45,788 bases of DNA from Candidatus Doudnabacteria bacterium. Its GTDB lineage: Bacteria > Patescibacteriota > Doudnabacteria > UBA920 > O2-02-FULL-48-8. A program made the translations under genes and the position numbers. The notes under the pieces are model-generated. The model saw only the letters and a program-made list of their open reading frames with translations, had not been told where the DNA came from and did no database searches. The stretch spans positions 1 through 45,788 of the forward strand of contig JACPKU010000007.1 of the NCBI GenBank assembly GCA_016186915.1. Direction: 5' to 3'. Positions 1-8,171 of this stretch are shown here, one piece after another (within the stretch, counting starts at the first letter, position 1; the number at the start of each line of letters is the position of its first letter).

Positions 1-491
1 GTAGCACCCGTGTGATCAGAAAGGAAAATCCTTCCCGCGCCGGTAATCACCGTGCCTGCGGAATCAAGATGAACTAAGATACCGCTTGTTTGGGTAATTC
101 CAGTTGCGTCAACGTGGATGGCTTTGCCGGTGGTAATGGCGGCGAGGTCAGACATATCAATGCCTTTGCCAGTTGTTAATGCGCCAAGGGCGATGTCAAC
201 GCCGTTGCCAGAGGTCACTAAGGCGGCGTTGATATCCAAAGCATCCGTGGTTGTGGCCCCGGAAGCAATGGTCGTGGCGCCGGTATGCGTTGTCGAACCA
301 ATAGTGAAGGAACCAGTCGTGTTGCTGGCGCCCAAAATAAAGGCGTCAGCCGCAGCCGTGTCTATGGCCGTGCTCGTAAAGGTCAGCGTAGCCGAGGCAG
401 CGGTTGCCAAAAAAGCAAAGGCGAAAACCAAGACGGCAATCATCAAAGCTTTTTGTCTATTGTTTACAATGTATGCAGTTAATTGTTTCAT
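1..491 (-). CDS. Secreted repeat-rich surface protein, C-terminus cut by window edge
   Basis: The reading frame opens with ATG at 491 and runs without a stop to the window edge, giving at least 163 residues. The N-terminus is a signal peptide: basic residues, a hydrophobic stretch (ALMIAVLVFAFAFLATAA) and an AxA-like cleavage site (ASA). The mature part is rich in Thr, Ala, Gly and Ile and repeats a loose motif such as ALTTGKGIDMSDL and AITTGKAIHVDATGI, as in beta-strand-repeat surface proteins. No Shine-Dalgarno is visible upstream. The function is unknown; a cell-surface or S-layer-associated role is inference. The plus-strand ORF over the same bases is a low-complexity shadow. Confidence 0.7.
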   Translation of the reverse strand, partial: MKQLTAYIVNNRQKALMIAVLVFAFAFLATAASATLTFTSTAIDTAAADAFILGASNTTGSFTIGSTTHTGATTIASGATTTDALDINAALVTSGNGVDIALGALTTGKGIDMSDLAAITTGKAIHVDATGITQTSGILVHLDSAGTVITGAGRIFLSDHTGA

Positions 492-865
492 TGTTTTATT
501 ATTAATTACTTATTTATTAATTATCTTTCTAACGTATAGACTTTTTGGTTATCCCTATATCGACCAAGGTTAGGGAATTATTTTATAAATAAAAACACAC
601 CTAAATAGGTATGAGTTATTTAACAAAATGAAATTTCTCCAAAGCAAGAACCTGCTCTGAAGTATTATCTATGCAGATAGAATTTAAATCTTTTTCTTTC
701 AATTTTTTATCTTTATTTGTCTTGTTTATTTAGTTTCTTAAGGTGAAGAATTATCCACAAGACACAAAAAGTGTAACACAAACATTTAAAAAAGGCAAAT
801 TTGGAATTTCTAAGCTCAAATATCTCGCAGTTTCCCCTCTCCTTCTGAAAGGAAAAAGAGTCAGA
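492..865. other. AT-rich intergenic region
   Basis: No gene seen. It contains a short palindrome (ACCTAAATAGGT, 598-609) and one perfect DnaA-box sequence (TTATCCACA, 751-759). I find no promoter here that I would defend for the gene on its left. Confidence 0.5.
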
Positions 866-1126
866 TTACAAATTCTTATAAACGTTTTTGCGATGTCTAA
901 GCCGATGTAAAATTAATCTTGACCGGTCAAAACTATAGACTAATCTATAAACGCCAATGCGTATTCGCCATGCTGGAAAACTGATTTTTAGTTTTTTAAC
1001 TCCAAGATTTGGATCCACCGGATTTTTGCGCAACACAAGAAGCAGGCCATCCGCCTGCTTCTTAATTTCTTCTGGAATACCTTTCAAGTCTTTGCGAAAC
1101 TGCGGCGTAAAAAACAGCTCGCGCAT
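866..1126 (-). CDS. RelE/ParE-superfamily toxin
   Basis: This 86-aa protein has the compact RelE/YafQ-like pattern: an N-terminal FTPQFRKDLKGIPEE helix, a middle GVKKLK segment, then WRIRIGVYRLVYSF and a basic C-terminal HRLRHRKNVYK. Family members usually cleave ribosome-bound mRNA. It lies 5 bp after the small ORF at 1132-1341, in antitoxin-first order, which supports a type II toxin-antitoxin pair. Activity is inferred from family resemblance only. Confidence 0.75.
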   Translation of the reverse strand: MRELFFTPQFRKDLKGIPEEIKKQADGLLLVLRKNPVDPNLGVKKLKISFPAWRIRIGVYRLVYSFDRSRLILHRLRHRKNVYKNL

Positions 1127-1131
1127 CGGAA

Positions 1132-1341
1132 TTATATTTCCTTTAGCGAATTAGTCTTTTTCAATTTGCTTGATCGTGCTTGCTTAAAAGACAATTCCAA
1201 GCCTTTAAGAAATTCCTGGCTGAAACTTCCATGAGACTCCAAAATATCTTCTAGGGTATCCGCCAAGTCATTGCTGATCCTAAAAAGTCTATAAGCCTCT
1301 TTTGGCGCTAATTTAAATTCTGTTATATTAGTCCTGGCCAT
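1132..1341 (-). CDS. Putative antitoxin of the RelE-like toxin
   Basis: A 69-aa acidic-to-basic small protein immediately upstream of the RelE-like ORF. It is predicted largely helical (LAPKEAYRLFRISNDLADTLEDILESHG), with a lysine-rich tail (SSKLKKTNSLKEI). I do not recognise a named antitoxin family. The assignment rests on size, order and 5-bp spacing from the toxin gene. No clear ribosome binding site is seen. Confidence 0.6.
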   Translation of the reverse strand: MARTNITEFKLAPKEAYRLFRISNDLADTLEDILESHGSFSQEFLKGLELSFKQARSSKLKKTNSLKEI

Positions 1342-1445
1342 GTTCTTATATTGTTTTAGTGAATGAATACTAACACGATTAAACTCCTGGTGTCAAAAAG
1401 TATACGAGTTCTAAGTTAATAGTTCTTAGTTCGTAAAGTACTAAG

Positions 1446-1790
1446 TTATAAAGTCTTAATCAGCCCCGAGATCAATTTTGAGATTTCTACTGTTGCTCTG
1501 TAAATATGCTCGAATTGATCCTTTGTTATATAGCCTAATTCCAAAGCAATATAAGCCATAGATCTGACTTCTGCACAAGAACCCTTGGCTATATACAGAA
1601 ACTTTCTGAATTCTTTATTGCCTTTTCTTTCGAATCCTTCGGCAATATTATTTGACATGCTGACCACGGCACTCCTGATTTGATCGCGGAAACTGAAGTC
1701 GCGATTATCTTTAAAAACTTGGTAAACATAAATCGCCAAGTCCCTAGACTTCTGCCACGAGATTATATCTTCAAATTTTTCTATCACCAT
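1446..1790 (-). CDS. Four-helix bundle protein (23S rRNA intervening-sequence protein family)
   Basis: The 114-aa protein has the hallmarks of the family: FEDIISWQKSRDLAIYVYQ at the start, RDQIRSAVVSMSNNIAEGFER in the middle, and FLYIAKGSCAEVRSMAYIALELGYI. Family members form pentameric four-helix bundles and are common in Patescibacteria and near mobile sequences; their role is not established. Both sides of the gene carry short AACTTAG/CTAAGTT heptamer repeats (about 1404-1440 and 1799-1833), which suggests acquisition as a unit. Confidence 0.85.
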   Translation of the reverse strand: MVIEKFEDIISWQKSRDLAIYVYQVFKDNRDFSFRDQIRSAVVSMSNNIAEGFERKGNKEFRKFLYIAKGSCAEVRSMAYIALELGYITKDQFEHIYRATVEISKLISGLIKTL

Positions 1791-1798
1791 ATAACTTT

Positions 1799-1833
1799 AT
1801 GAACTTAGAACTTAGAACTTAGAACTCAGAACT
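1799..1833. repeat. Tandem AACTTAG heptamer microrepeat
   Basis: Four consecutive copies of a 7-bp unit (three AACTTAG, one AACTCAG) lie between two genes. Related pieces in inverted orientation lie at about 1404-1440, and degenerate copies at 3100-3137. They flank the four-helix bundle gene. Confidence 0.8.
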
Positions 1834-1835
1834 TT

Positions 1836-2582
1836 CTATTTGATAACATCCTCTAATAACTTCACGCCCTCTTCGTAAGATAAGCCGTGAGTTCTAAAAA
1901 CCAACGCCCCAATACCCGGGTTAGGGGTGCTTAAGATAGCCGCCGGCCTGCCCGCCGAAGCTTCAGCGAAGGCGGGATCTCCATTCCCGTCTGCTTCCAC
2001 GGTATTTTTAATGATGTAGGCGGTATAAGGCACGAAACTGCCGCTGGGAATAGTGATGGTTTGCTCGACCGTGATCTCTACGACCGGGTCTTGATCAGTC
2101 AGGTGCAGCTTCAATTTATTCCCGACATTTTCAAACCAAGCAGTCTTAAACAAGACAAGACCTAAGTCTGGGCAGTTTTTATACCCCGTGGTGGCATAGC
2201 CAAAATCGAGATTGGAACTGTTCTGAAACGTGCCCACCGCCAAGAAGCCTTCGGAACATTCATATGTTTCTACCCTGACCTCACCGAAACTCGCCGGATA
2301 GGTAAACTCAAATTCGTATTCGGGATTTCTGTAGATTTTCTTGTCCGCCGACTCACTTAAGACAGGGGGCGCCTGAATGTCGCCAACAGTTGCGGGCTCA
2401 CCTTCCTGCGGCACTGAATTTTGATCAGAAGGCTGGGACCCGATCTCGTAAGTTTTTTGCTCGCCCAAAATATCTTGGTTGGGATTCCCAGCTTGGTTAT
2501 TTTTATAAAAATTTAAACCCGCGGCAATCGCGATAACTGCCAGAACCCCTAACCACATTATAATTTTATTTTTGGGAGTCAT
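1836..2582 (-). CDS. Membrane-anchored protein of unknown function
   Basis: This 248-aa protein starts with a short basic segment and one transmembrane helix (IIMWLGVLAVIAIAAGLNFY). A Pro/Gln/Ser-rich linker to about residue 85 follows, then a globular extracytoplasmic domain beginning KIYRNPEYEFEFTYPASFGE, a form common in PsbP-like/DUF lipoproteins of Patescibacteria. There is no lipobox cysteine. Around residues 201-212 the protein carries DPAFAEASAGRP, which is a translated copy of a GC-rich palindromic intergenic repeat (about 1936-1980). The repeat has entered the frame without breaking it. Function unknown. Confidence 0.75.
   Translation of the reverse strand: MTPKNKIIMWLGVLAVIAIAAGLNFYKNNQAGNPNQDILGEQKTYEIGSQPSDQNSVPQEGEPATVGDIQAPPVLSESADKKIYRNPEYEFEFTYPASFGEVRVETYECSEGFLAVGTFQNSSNLDFGYATTGYKNCPDLGLVLFKTAWFENVGNKLKLHLTDQDPVVEITVEQTITIPSGSFVPYTAYIIKNTVEADGNGDPAFAEASAGRPAAILSTPNPGIGALVFRTHGLSYEEGVKLLEDVIK
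1936..1980. repeat. GC-rich palindromic repeat inside a coding sequence
   Basis: The sequence reads CCTGCCCGCC...GGCGGGA around an AAGCTTCAGC centre. Relatives of the same CCGCC/GGCGG type lie between genes at 8745-8765, 8850-8870, 18910-18945, 21040-21100, 24025-24045 and 41262-41280. Here it is translated in frame in the 1836-2582 protein. Confidence 0.7.
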
Positions 2583-2611
2583 GTTAAGTAATAAGAATTG
2601 TTAGTTGCTTC

Positions 2612-2640
2612 GCAATCCTGATGACAATCAGGATCTCTTT
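2612..2640. repeat. 29-bp direct repeat, copy 1 (3' of GIY-YIG gene)
   Basis: GCAATCCTGATG..ATCAGGATCTCTTT occurs here and again at 2996-3024 in the same orientation with two mismatches. Each copy is itself a hairpin (ATCCTGAT/ATCAGGAT). The stop codon of the GIY-YIG gene lies inside this copy. Confidence 0.85.
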
Positions 2641-2930
2641 ACAAACTCTTCGTATAAGTCTTTCCATTCTGGGTTATACTTTTCGATTAGCTCTATTTTC
2701 CATTGTCTGTGCCAATTTTTAATTTGTCTTTCCCGTTCTAACGCCTGTTCTACCGTCTCACACGGTTCAAAGTATACAAGCTTCGTCAAATTGTATTTCT
2801 TGGTAAAGCCTTCTACTAACTTCCGTTTATGTTGATCAATTCTTTCCAGACCATAACCTGAACTGCCTGTATATAACACGGTATTCGTCTTATTCGTCAT
2901 TATATAGATCGCGGGTTCTCGGTCGTCCAT
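2628..2930 (-). CDS. Solitary GIY-YIG endonuclease-like protein
   Basis: From the ATG at 2930 the protein has 100 residues and matches single-domain GIY-YIG proteins (YhbQ-like): AIYIMTNKTNTVLYTGSS is the GIY...YIG region, followed by the conserved Arg in the helix (LERIDQHKRK), the EGFTKKYNLTKLVYFE strand, and EQALERERQIKNWHRQWKIELI with the catalytic-type Glu. I chose 2930 because the in-frame extension to 3011 only translates repeat DNA. It lies between 29-bp direct repeats (2612-2640, 2996-3024) and further palindromes (2942-2962, 3031-3056). The family often acts in DNA repair or as small mobile-type nucleases; its role here is unknown. Confidence 0.85.
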   Translation of the reverse strand: MDDREPAIYIMTNKTNTVLYTGSSGYGLERIDQHKRKLVEGFTKKYNLTKLVYFEPCETVEQALERERQIKNWHRQWKIELIEKYNPEWKDLYEEFVKRS

Positions 2931-2941
2931 AATTTTTTGAG

Positions 2942-3075
2942 ATGCTGAATTAAATTCAGCATTACGTGAGAGAGTCAGGGTTCGTCCCTCCTCCCGCAAT
3001 CCTGATGTCATTCAGGATCTCTTTCTTTGAGACCCTGAATCAAGTTCAGGGTTGCGTAAGAGTGTTCAGGATTGC
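2942..3075. repeat. Cluster of palindromes including 29-bp direct repeat copy 2
   Basis: It contains GCTGAATTAAATTCAGC (2944-2960), direct-repeat copy 2 (2996-3024) and CCCTGAATCAAGTTCAGGG (about 3033-3051), followed by a partial TTCAGGATTGCG. It lies just upstream of the GIY-YIG gene start. Confidence 0.8.
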
Positions 3076-3128
3076 GAAAAAGTCTTCTATTCTAACTTTA
3101 CAAACTCAGAACTTAGAACTTTATTAAC

Positions 3129-3875
3129 TCAGAACTTATTTCTTAGCCTTTGAATCTCGGCCTCATAAATCTCGTAGCTCTCCGGATGCGCTTCTTGGGC
3201 CTTTTGCCACTGCTCGATTGCTCCACTTATGTCGCCAATGCTTTCCAAATACCCAGCAAAGCTGGTAAAGATATCGGTCTTTTCCTTTACCGCTGCTTCA
3301 GCCAAGGCATATAAGTCCCGAATTTCAGATTCCGACCAATCTAATTTTTCCACGGCCAACAGCAGATACCGTCTCCAAGCGTCGGGATTATTCGGCAGGA
3401 GCTCCAAAGATTTTTGAATGCTTGCTTCCGCTTGTTGGTAGTTTCCCATTTCAAAGTAAACTTGGTATAAGTGGACATAAATATTAAAGTTTTCCGGATT
3501 AACCTCGGCCGCTTGAATAAAAACATCCCTGGCCTCGGCCAGCTTGCCTAATCCAGACAGCTGGACGGCCTTGTAAACCAAAGCGTCGGATTTTTCTTGA
3601 TTATCTTTGGCTTCGGCAATAAATCTCTCGGCCTCAACCAAACGGTCTTCGTAAACCTTGCGGTCTTCGTCGCTTAGCTTGCGGTCCACTTCCTCAATGA
3701 AACTGGTTTGCTTCTGTTGCTCCTGCCAAACCGTAAAGCCTATGACTGCGCCGAGTAAAATAATAGCAATTAGGATTCCAAAAATAAGTTGTTTATTTCC
3801 GCCAATAGATTTTGCGCCAGCCGGAGGCTCAACCTTCGGCTGAAGTCCGCCCCCGGCGGACATTTCTTCGTTCAT
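3129..3875 (-). CDS. Membrane-anchored TPR protein
   Basis: A 248-aa protein with one N-terminal transmembrane helix at about residues 29-50 (LIFGILIAIILLGAVIGFTV). A charged linker follows, then tetratricopeptide-like repeats from about residue 95 (ALVYKAVQLSGLGKLAEARDVF, IYVHLYQVYFEMGNYQQAEA, FAGYLESIGDISGAIEQWQKA). The TPR part should face outside and act as a protein-protein scaffold. The first 25 residues include SAGGGLQPKVEPPAGAK, which translates a palindromic repeat (3807-3861) that also occurs untranslated at 8261-8321. The N-terminus has therefore been lengthened by repeat DNA, or the true start is further in. Confidence 0.8.
   Translation of the reverse strand: MNEEMSAGGGLQPKVEPPAGAKSIGGNKQLIFGILIAIILLGAVIGFTVWQEQQKQTSFIEEVDRKLSDEDRKVYEDRLVEAERFIAEAKDNQEKSDALVYKAVQLSGLGKLAEARDVFIQAAEVNPENFNIYVHLYQVYFEMGNYQQAEASIQKSLELLPNNPDAWRRYLLLAVEKLDWSESEIRDLYALAEAAVKEKTDIFTSFAGYLESIGDISGAIEQWQKAQEAHPESYEIYEAEIQRLRNKF
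3807..3861. repeat. 55-bp palindromic repeat (copy in TPR gene)
   Basis: It starts TTTTGCGCCAGCC and ends GGCGGAC, with an inner AGCC/GGCT-type hairpin. The homologous copy is at 8261-8321. Here it encodes the N-terminus of the TPR protein. Confidence 0.75.
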
Positions 3876-4184
3876 AAATTATTCATTTAATTGCCTGACA
3901 ATTTTAGCAAAAAAGCTGGATCTTTTCAAGCATAAATTCAACGGGTTGTCATTCTGAACGCAACCTTTTCCTCCTTGTCATCGCGAACTTTTTTCCATTC
4001 TCCCATCCCCGCTGAGGATTCTGACGGGTTGGGCGGGGATCTAATCCTCGATCAGGTCGAGGTAAGATCCTCGATTACTTGCCCAACCCTCACCTCGGGG
4101 ATGGGCAGGAGGGAGGGAAATCCTCTCCTCGGGGATGGGTGGAAAGTAGGATGGCAATAGTTTCTTAAATTATACCAAATCAAA
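3876..4184. other. Intergenic region with ATCCCCGC palindrome array
   Basis: No gene. At about 4003-4138 there are several overlapping palindromes of the type CATCCCCGCT...GGCGGGGAT and CCTCGATCAGGTCGAGG. This is the same family that flanks the second GIY-YIG gene at 32266-32300 and 32623-32658. No nuclease gene is attached to this copy. Confidence 0.65.
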
Positions 4185-4185
4185 A

Positions 4186-4212
4186 CCGCCCGATCGGCTG
4201 ACTAGGCGGTAA
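4186..4212 (-). terminator. Rho-independent terminator of the coiled-coil gene
   Basis: On the minus strand ACCGCC...GGCGGT forms a stem followed by TTTTGATTT, 12 bp after the stop of the gene at 4225-4485. Confidence 0.7.
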
Positions 4213-4224
4213 TGTCAAAAATAT

Positions 4225-4485
4225 TTATTGCGGCAGTTCGATGCCGAGTTTGGCCGCGGCCTGTTTGGCCCACTTTTCCAGAACTTCCAGCCGGCGGTGG
4301 ATGACGATATGCTCATCGCGAAAATCTTTGACCAGCTTGGCCAGGTTGTCAATTGATGTTTGGAGAATTCTGACTTGGCTTTCCAGATCGTCGAATCTTT
4401 CAGCAACTAAACGAAACCCTTCGTCCATTTCCTTTCGGCCAGCCAAAGACTCAGTCAGCAATTTTATGTCTTCTTTAGTAAGCAT
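4225..4485 (-). CDS. Small coiled-coil protein
   Basis: This 86-aa protein is helical and heptad-patterned over most of its length (RLVAERFDDLESQVRILQTSIDNLAKLVKDF, then IVIHRRLEVLEKW). It has no signal peptide or membrane segment. Similar short coiled-coil proteins are frequent in Patescibacteria; I do not know a function. A weak AAAAGGG lies upstream of the ATG. It is followed by its own terminator, so it is probably a single-gene unit. Confidence 0.65.
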   Translation of the reverse strand: MLTKEDIKLLTESLAGRKEMDEGFRLVAERFDDLESQVRILQTSIDNLAKLVKDFRDEHIVIHRRLEVLEKWAKQAAAKLGIELPQ

Positions 4486-4558
4486 AGCGCCCTTTTAAAG
4501 ATTACCTTCCTAATTCATGGTAAATAAATTTTAGTCGCGAAAAAACGCTTTGTCAATA

Positions 4559-4590
4559 GCAAAACCCCGCGCCTGGCTGGCGCGGGGTTA
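4559..4590 (-). terminator. Terminator of the large surface-protein gene
   Basis: The minus strand reads AACCCCGCGCC...GGCGCGGGGTTTTG: a 9-11-bp GC stem with a T run, about 40 bp after the stop of the gene at 4632-8171. Confidence 0.85.
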
Positions 4591-4631
4591 GGACAATTAT
4601 TCTCGTAATTGCGAACGGTTGAACTAACTTG

Positions 4632-7600
4632 TTAGTTAGTCATTGTGTTCGACGTGGTCGGCAAGAACTTGAGCAAGTGATTGTTGACCCAGTCAAGAGT
4701 GCCGGTGTCGTGGTTGGCCGCTGACATATCGCTCCAGACGAATGTTGCGTCGTCTGCAGTAAGATCATTGTCATTGGTCAGGTATGCGGCGGAGTCAACG
4801 TGCGCCAAGTTGGAGCCAATGTAGGTGGACACGTATTCTCCAGTGGAGATTGCGCCACCTGCGGTTACCCGAACTTCATAGGTCTTAGCGCCGCTCACGG
4901 TTTCTTCCACGTTAAGATCGGCTTTGGTGCCGACGGTAATGAGAAGTTCGCAAGTCGTGTCTGACGCATCGCAATCAGCGTCTGCGCCTTCATCAGAGTT
5001 CTGGAATATTTCCGCGGCTGTAACTTGAGTGTTACCACCGCTGGTGACATCCCATATGCTTGGAACGGTCAAAACCGGATCAAGGCTCTTGCTGATGTAG
5101 ATCAAAACGTCCTTCCAAGCCACTGAACCGGTGCCATTGGTATTCACTGTGAACTTGGCAATGGTCCTGGTGCCAGCTGTTAAGGCGGTGGAAGGCAGGT
5201 TTTCGTAGGTCACGGTCGGTACGGCTTTGTAGACGTACATCACGTTGCCTGCTGGATCAGCCGAAGCTTCAGTGACTGCTGCTGAGACACCTTGTGAATT
5301 TCTGCGGGTGGCAGAAGTCAAGGTGGTCAGAAGCGAGGAACCGGTAGTGCCTGCGCCCACACCTACGCTGGCCATAGTCAGTTCAACTTTCAGCACAACA
5401 TTGTTGTTGGCATCCACAGGCACTGACACATTGTTGAAGGTTGTGGTAGCGGCTGCGGGCTTGCTGGCAACTGTCGTGCCGTCAGCTTTCTTTAGGGTGA
5501 CGGTTGAGACAGCTGAAACATTGGCGATTGTGAAGGTGATGTCTGTGACGGTAAAGCCGTCATAGAGCGATTCAAACTTCCATGCGCCAGAGACCACGGT
5601 GCCGGAATCATCAACCAAGGCGGAAACCGGGGCCGAAGCGTCTTTCGACACTGTCAGGGTTCCAGCTTCAACGGTGATGGTTTGCCCGGTCGCGCCATTG
5701 TCAGTAGCAACGGCGTCGGAGTCAGTGTCGGCATAGACAGTAGTACCAGATTGAGCAGTGATACCAGTGACACGCATGTAAGTAATCATGGTGTCGTCAC
5801 TGCCGGCAGCAGTGATGCTTGAACCAATGGTGGCCCAAACTTCTACGGTCATGCTGCCGTCTATCGGAAGCGTTTCGCTGACTGACCAGGAGTTGGCCAT
5901 GGAGGTGATTGAACCGTCAGCTACCGTTCCTTTGATGGAACTGGTCTTGCCACCGTATTTAAGAAACACGTTGGTCAGATCGTCTGATGGGTCAAACGTA
6001 TCATTGCCCACAAAACCGATGGCCATGGTGTTGAGGTTCACAGCTTCAGTGGCATTTCCCGTAAGGTCAAACGAAGCCAGCTTGTAAGAGCTTTGAGGTG
6101 CAACCGTGCTCTGGTTTGGATAGCTTGGAGTTGAAGCCAAAGCGATCGAGCCAGAAGCAATGGTTAAGCTGTTGGCATTAACGTTCGCGGAAGGAACATC
6201 CAGGGTGCCCAAGGAAACCTGCGGCACCGCGTTGTTGAGAGTAGCGCCGCCAACCAAGGCCACTTGTACTGTGGTCGTAGTTAAGAGCGCGATTTGATCG
6301 GTGCCTTCATTGTCAAAGATGTCGGCACGGAATTCCACGGTGGCCGGGGTTCCAGGGTTAACCAAAAAGTTAACCGTGAAGCTTTGGCCGGTCGCGGCGG
6401 CATCAGCGGCAGCCACATGAGTGGTTGAGCCATATTGCGCGCCGTTGATCATGACGCGGCCATTGCGGAAGGTGTTGTCGGCATCAGTGCCGTTCACATC
6501 AATACCCACAGTCAGGGTTTCCAATTTCACTGCTTCGCCATAGACCGTAACGGTCCAGGTGCCCAATGAAACATCCGATCCGCCAACAGTCACATTTTGT
6601 GATTGTGAGTTGGAGGCCTTGACCACAGTCACAGTGCCGGCGTTAACCGTAAAGGCAGCTGGATCATATGGGAAGGCATCACCCGTGGCCGTAACAATCG
6701 GAGCGGCATTGTATTGGGTGTCAATCACGCGGATATCGTAAGCGCCGCGCAGCGACATTTGGACCGTGCGTCCGGAGCCGCCGATGACGTCAGCGATAAC
6801 TTTGAGCACGCGGGAACCGGTGGTCAAAGTTTTGCTTAGGGTGAAGGTAACATAGCCGTTGCCATCCAAGGCTGCTTGGGAGGCTATTTCCACGCCATCA
6901 ACAAACAATCGGAAGTTCTTGATGTCTACTGATTGAATGGAACCAATTTGGCGCAAAGCCAAACGATTCAGAGTAACATCGCGAGTGGTAACAGAGACAG
7001 TGCCCTGCCAGACATTGATGTCAGTGCCAGGATCTGTGTCGCCAGAGCCGGTAGGCGCAGTGCTTAAGTCAGCGCCTGCCAAAGTGGCGGTGGCGATGGA
7101 GTGGTTGTTGCCAGCAACTGGCAAGCCACCGACTGAGCCGGACGAGAGAGTCACGGCAGTCAATTTCACGCCCACGGTTTCACCGGCGGTAGCGGCCATG
7201 TCAGCTCGGGCAGAAACTGTCTTGGTGCCTGAAACTGAGAACAGACCGCCTGAATTGCTGAAGTTGATCACGCTGCCGGAGGTAACAGAAGCGGCATCAG
7301 TAACTCTGACATCGCCGTCAAACAAATAAACGTTGGTCAGCGAGGTGTCAGCTGAAATGCCGGTTCGCTGCATGGTAACGGCGGTTACAGTGCCAGAGCC
7401 TGAGAACACGAAGTTCGCCAGGACCGCTTGGGATTCGTCGTTGATTAGAGTGGAAGCAGCGGGACCGGACAGCGAAACGTTAAGAGATCCTGTGGGGGTG
7501 GAAACGCTGGCACAAGTGCCGCGAGCTTCCACCAGTCCTTCGTCCGTGGCTGCGAGGTCAGCAGAGTTGGCAGTCACGACTTTGGCCAAACTAAAGCCAT

Positions 7601-8171
7601 GGGAGTTAAAGACGCTCATAGAAGCGATGCCTTTGCGTCCAGTGGCAGTCATTTGCCAAATGGTGCCGGAAGCGTTGACCAGCACGCCTGCACTGTGGCG
7701 TTCGGTGGCGGACTCGAGATTGGCGCCGGTGGGCAGGTCAGCAAAAGTGTTGACTGCCGCGGACATGATGTTAGCAAAGCTAAAACCCAGTCCGGTAAAC
7801 ACCGAGCCGGAAACGAATCCTCGCTTTTGTCCGTTGGCTACTAAGTAGACCAAGGGATCAGAAGGCCCCTTGACTAAAGAGCCGTCTGCGTAGACCTGAA
7901 TGGGACCTACTGGCAGAGTGGCATCTTCAGAGTTAGCGGCAACCACTTGACCGAAGTTATTCCCGTGAGAGGTAAAAACTTCCGCGGAAGTGTAACCCCG
8001 CTTCTGTCCGCCGGTCACCAAATAAACGGTGCCCGACTCATTGATCAGACAGTTGTCGCCATGAGGAGCAGCAAAAGCTACAGGCAAAGCAAATAATGAC
8101 ACACTCCACAAAATCATGGAGATGGCCAATCCGCCTGCCAAGCCTCTGCGTGCTTGAATAGATAATTGCAT
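4632..8171 (-). CDS. Large S-layer-like cell-surface protein
   Basis: An 1179-aa secreted protein. The signal peptide covers about residues 1-35 and ends VAFAAPHG. Residues about 40-215 hold three repeats of a domain with the pattern YLVTGGQKRGYTSAEVF / YLVANGQKRGFVSGSVF / IWQMTATGRKGIASMSVF, a hallmark of Patescibacteria surface proteins. The remainder is Thr/Ser/Val/Ala-rich beta-sandwich sequence, probably several Ig-like modules, with no C-terminal membrane helix. A GGAG ribosome site lies about 7 nt before the ATG. The consensus promoter at 8648-8676, the leader of about 470 nt and the strong terminator fit a highly expressed envelope protein. Calling it the S-layer subunit is inference. 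Confidence 0.8.
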   Translation of the reverse strand: MQLSIQARRGLAGGLAISMILWSVSLFALPVAFAAPHGDNCLINESGTVYLVTGGQKRGYTSAEVFTSHGNNFGQVVAANSEDATLPVGPIQVYADGSLVKGPSDPLVYLVANGQKRGFVSGSVFTGLGFSFANIMSAAVNTFADLPTGANLESATERHSAGVLVNASGTIWQMTATGRKGIASMSVFNSHGFSLAKVVTANSADLAATDEGLVEARGTCASVSTPTGSLNVSLSGPAASTLINDESQAVLANFVFSGSGTVTAVTMQRTGISADTSLTNVYLFDGDVRVTDAASVTSGSVINFSNSGGLFSVSGTKTVSARADMAATAGETVGVKLTAVTLSSGSVGGLPVAGNNHSIATATLAGADLSTAPTGSGDTDPGTDINVWQGTVSVTTRDVTLNRLALRQIGSIQSVDIKNFRLFVDGVEIASQAALDGNGYVTFTLSKTLTTGSRVLKVIADVIGGSGRTVQMSLRGAYDIRVIDTQYNAAPIVTATGDAFPYDPAAFTVNAGTVTVVKASNSQSQNVTVGGSDVSLGTWTVTVYGEAVKLETLTVGIDVNGTDADNTFRNGRVMINGAQYGSTTHVAAADAAATGQSFTVNFLVNPGTPATVEFRADIFDNEGTDQIALLTTTTVQVALVGGATLNNAVPQVSLGTLDVPSANVNANSLTIASGSIALASTPSYPNQSTVAPQSSYKLASFDLTGNATEAVNLNTMAIGFVGNDTFDPSDDLTNVFLKYGGKTSSIKGTVADGSITSMANSWSVSETLPIDGSMTVEVWATIGSSITAAGSDDTMITYMRVTGITAQSGTTVYADTDSDAVATDNGATGQTITVEAGTLTVSKDASAPVSALVDDSGTVVSGAWKFESLYDGFTVTDITFTIANVSAVSTVTLKKADGTTVASKPAAATTTFNNVSVPVDANNNVVLKVELTMASVGVGAGTTGSSLLTTLTSATRRNSQGVSAAVTEASADPAGNVMYVYKAVPTVTYENLPSTALTAGTRTIAKFTVNTNGTGSVAWKDVLIYISKSLDPVLTVPSIWDVTSGGNTQVTAAEIFQNSDEGADADCDASDTTCELLITVGTKADLNVEETVSGAKTYEVRVTAGGAISTGEYVSTYIGSNLAHVDSAAYLTNDNDLTADDATFVWSDMSAANHDTGTLDWVNNHLLKFLPTTSNTMTN

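Noticed and set aside
118-573. Plus-strand ORF of 151 aa
   Set aside because: Low-complexity Val/Ala/Lys product that is the reverse reading of the secreted protein on the minus strand, which has a proper signal peptide.
2931-3011. N-terminal extension of GIY-YIG protein 1
   Set aside because: It only translates palindromic repeat DNA; the core fold begins at the ATG at 2930.
7333-7848. Plus-strand ORFs opposite the large surface-protein gene (5245-7848)
   Set aside because: Several long Val/Pro-rich frames arise from the biased Thr/Ser/Ala codons of the minus-strand gene; none has a ribosome site or recognisable domain.
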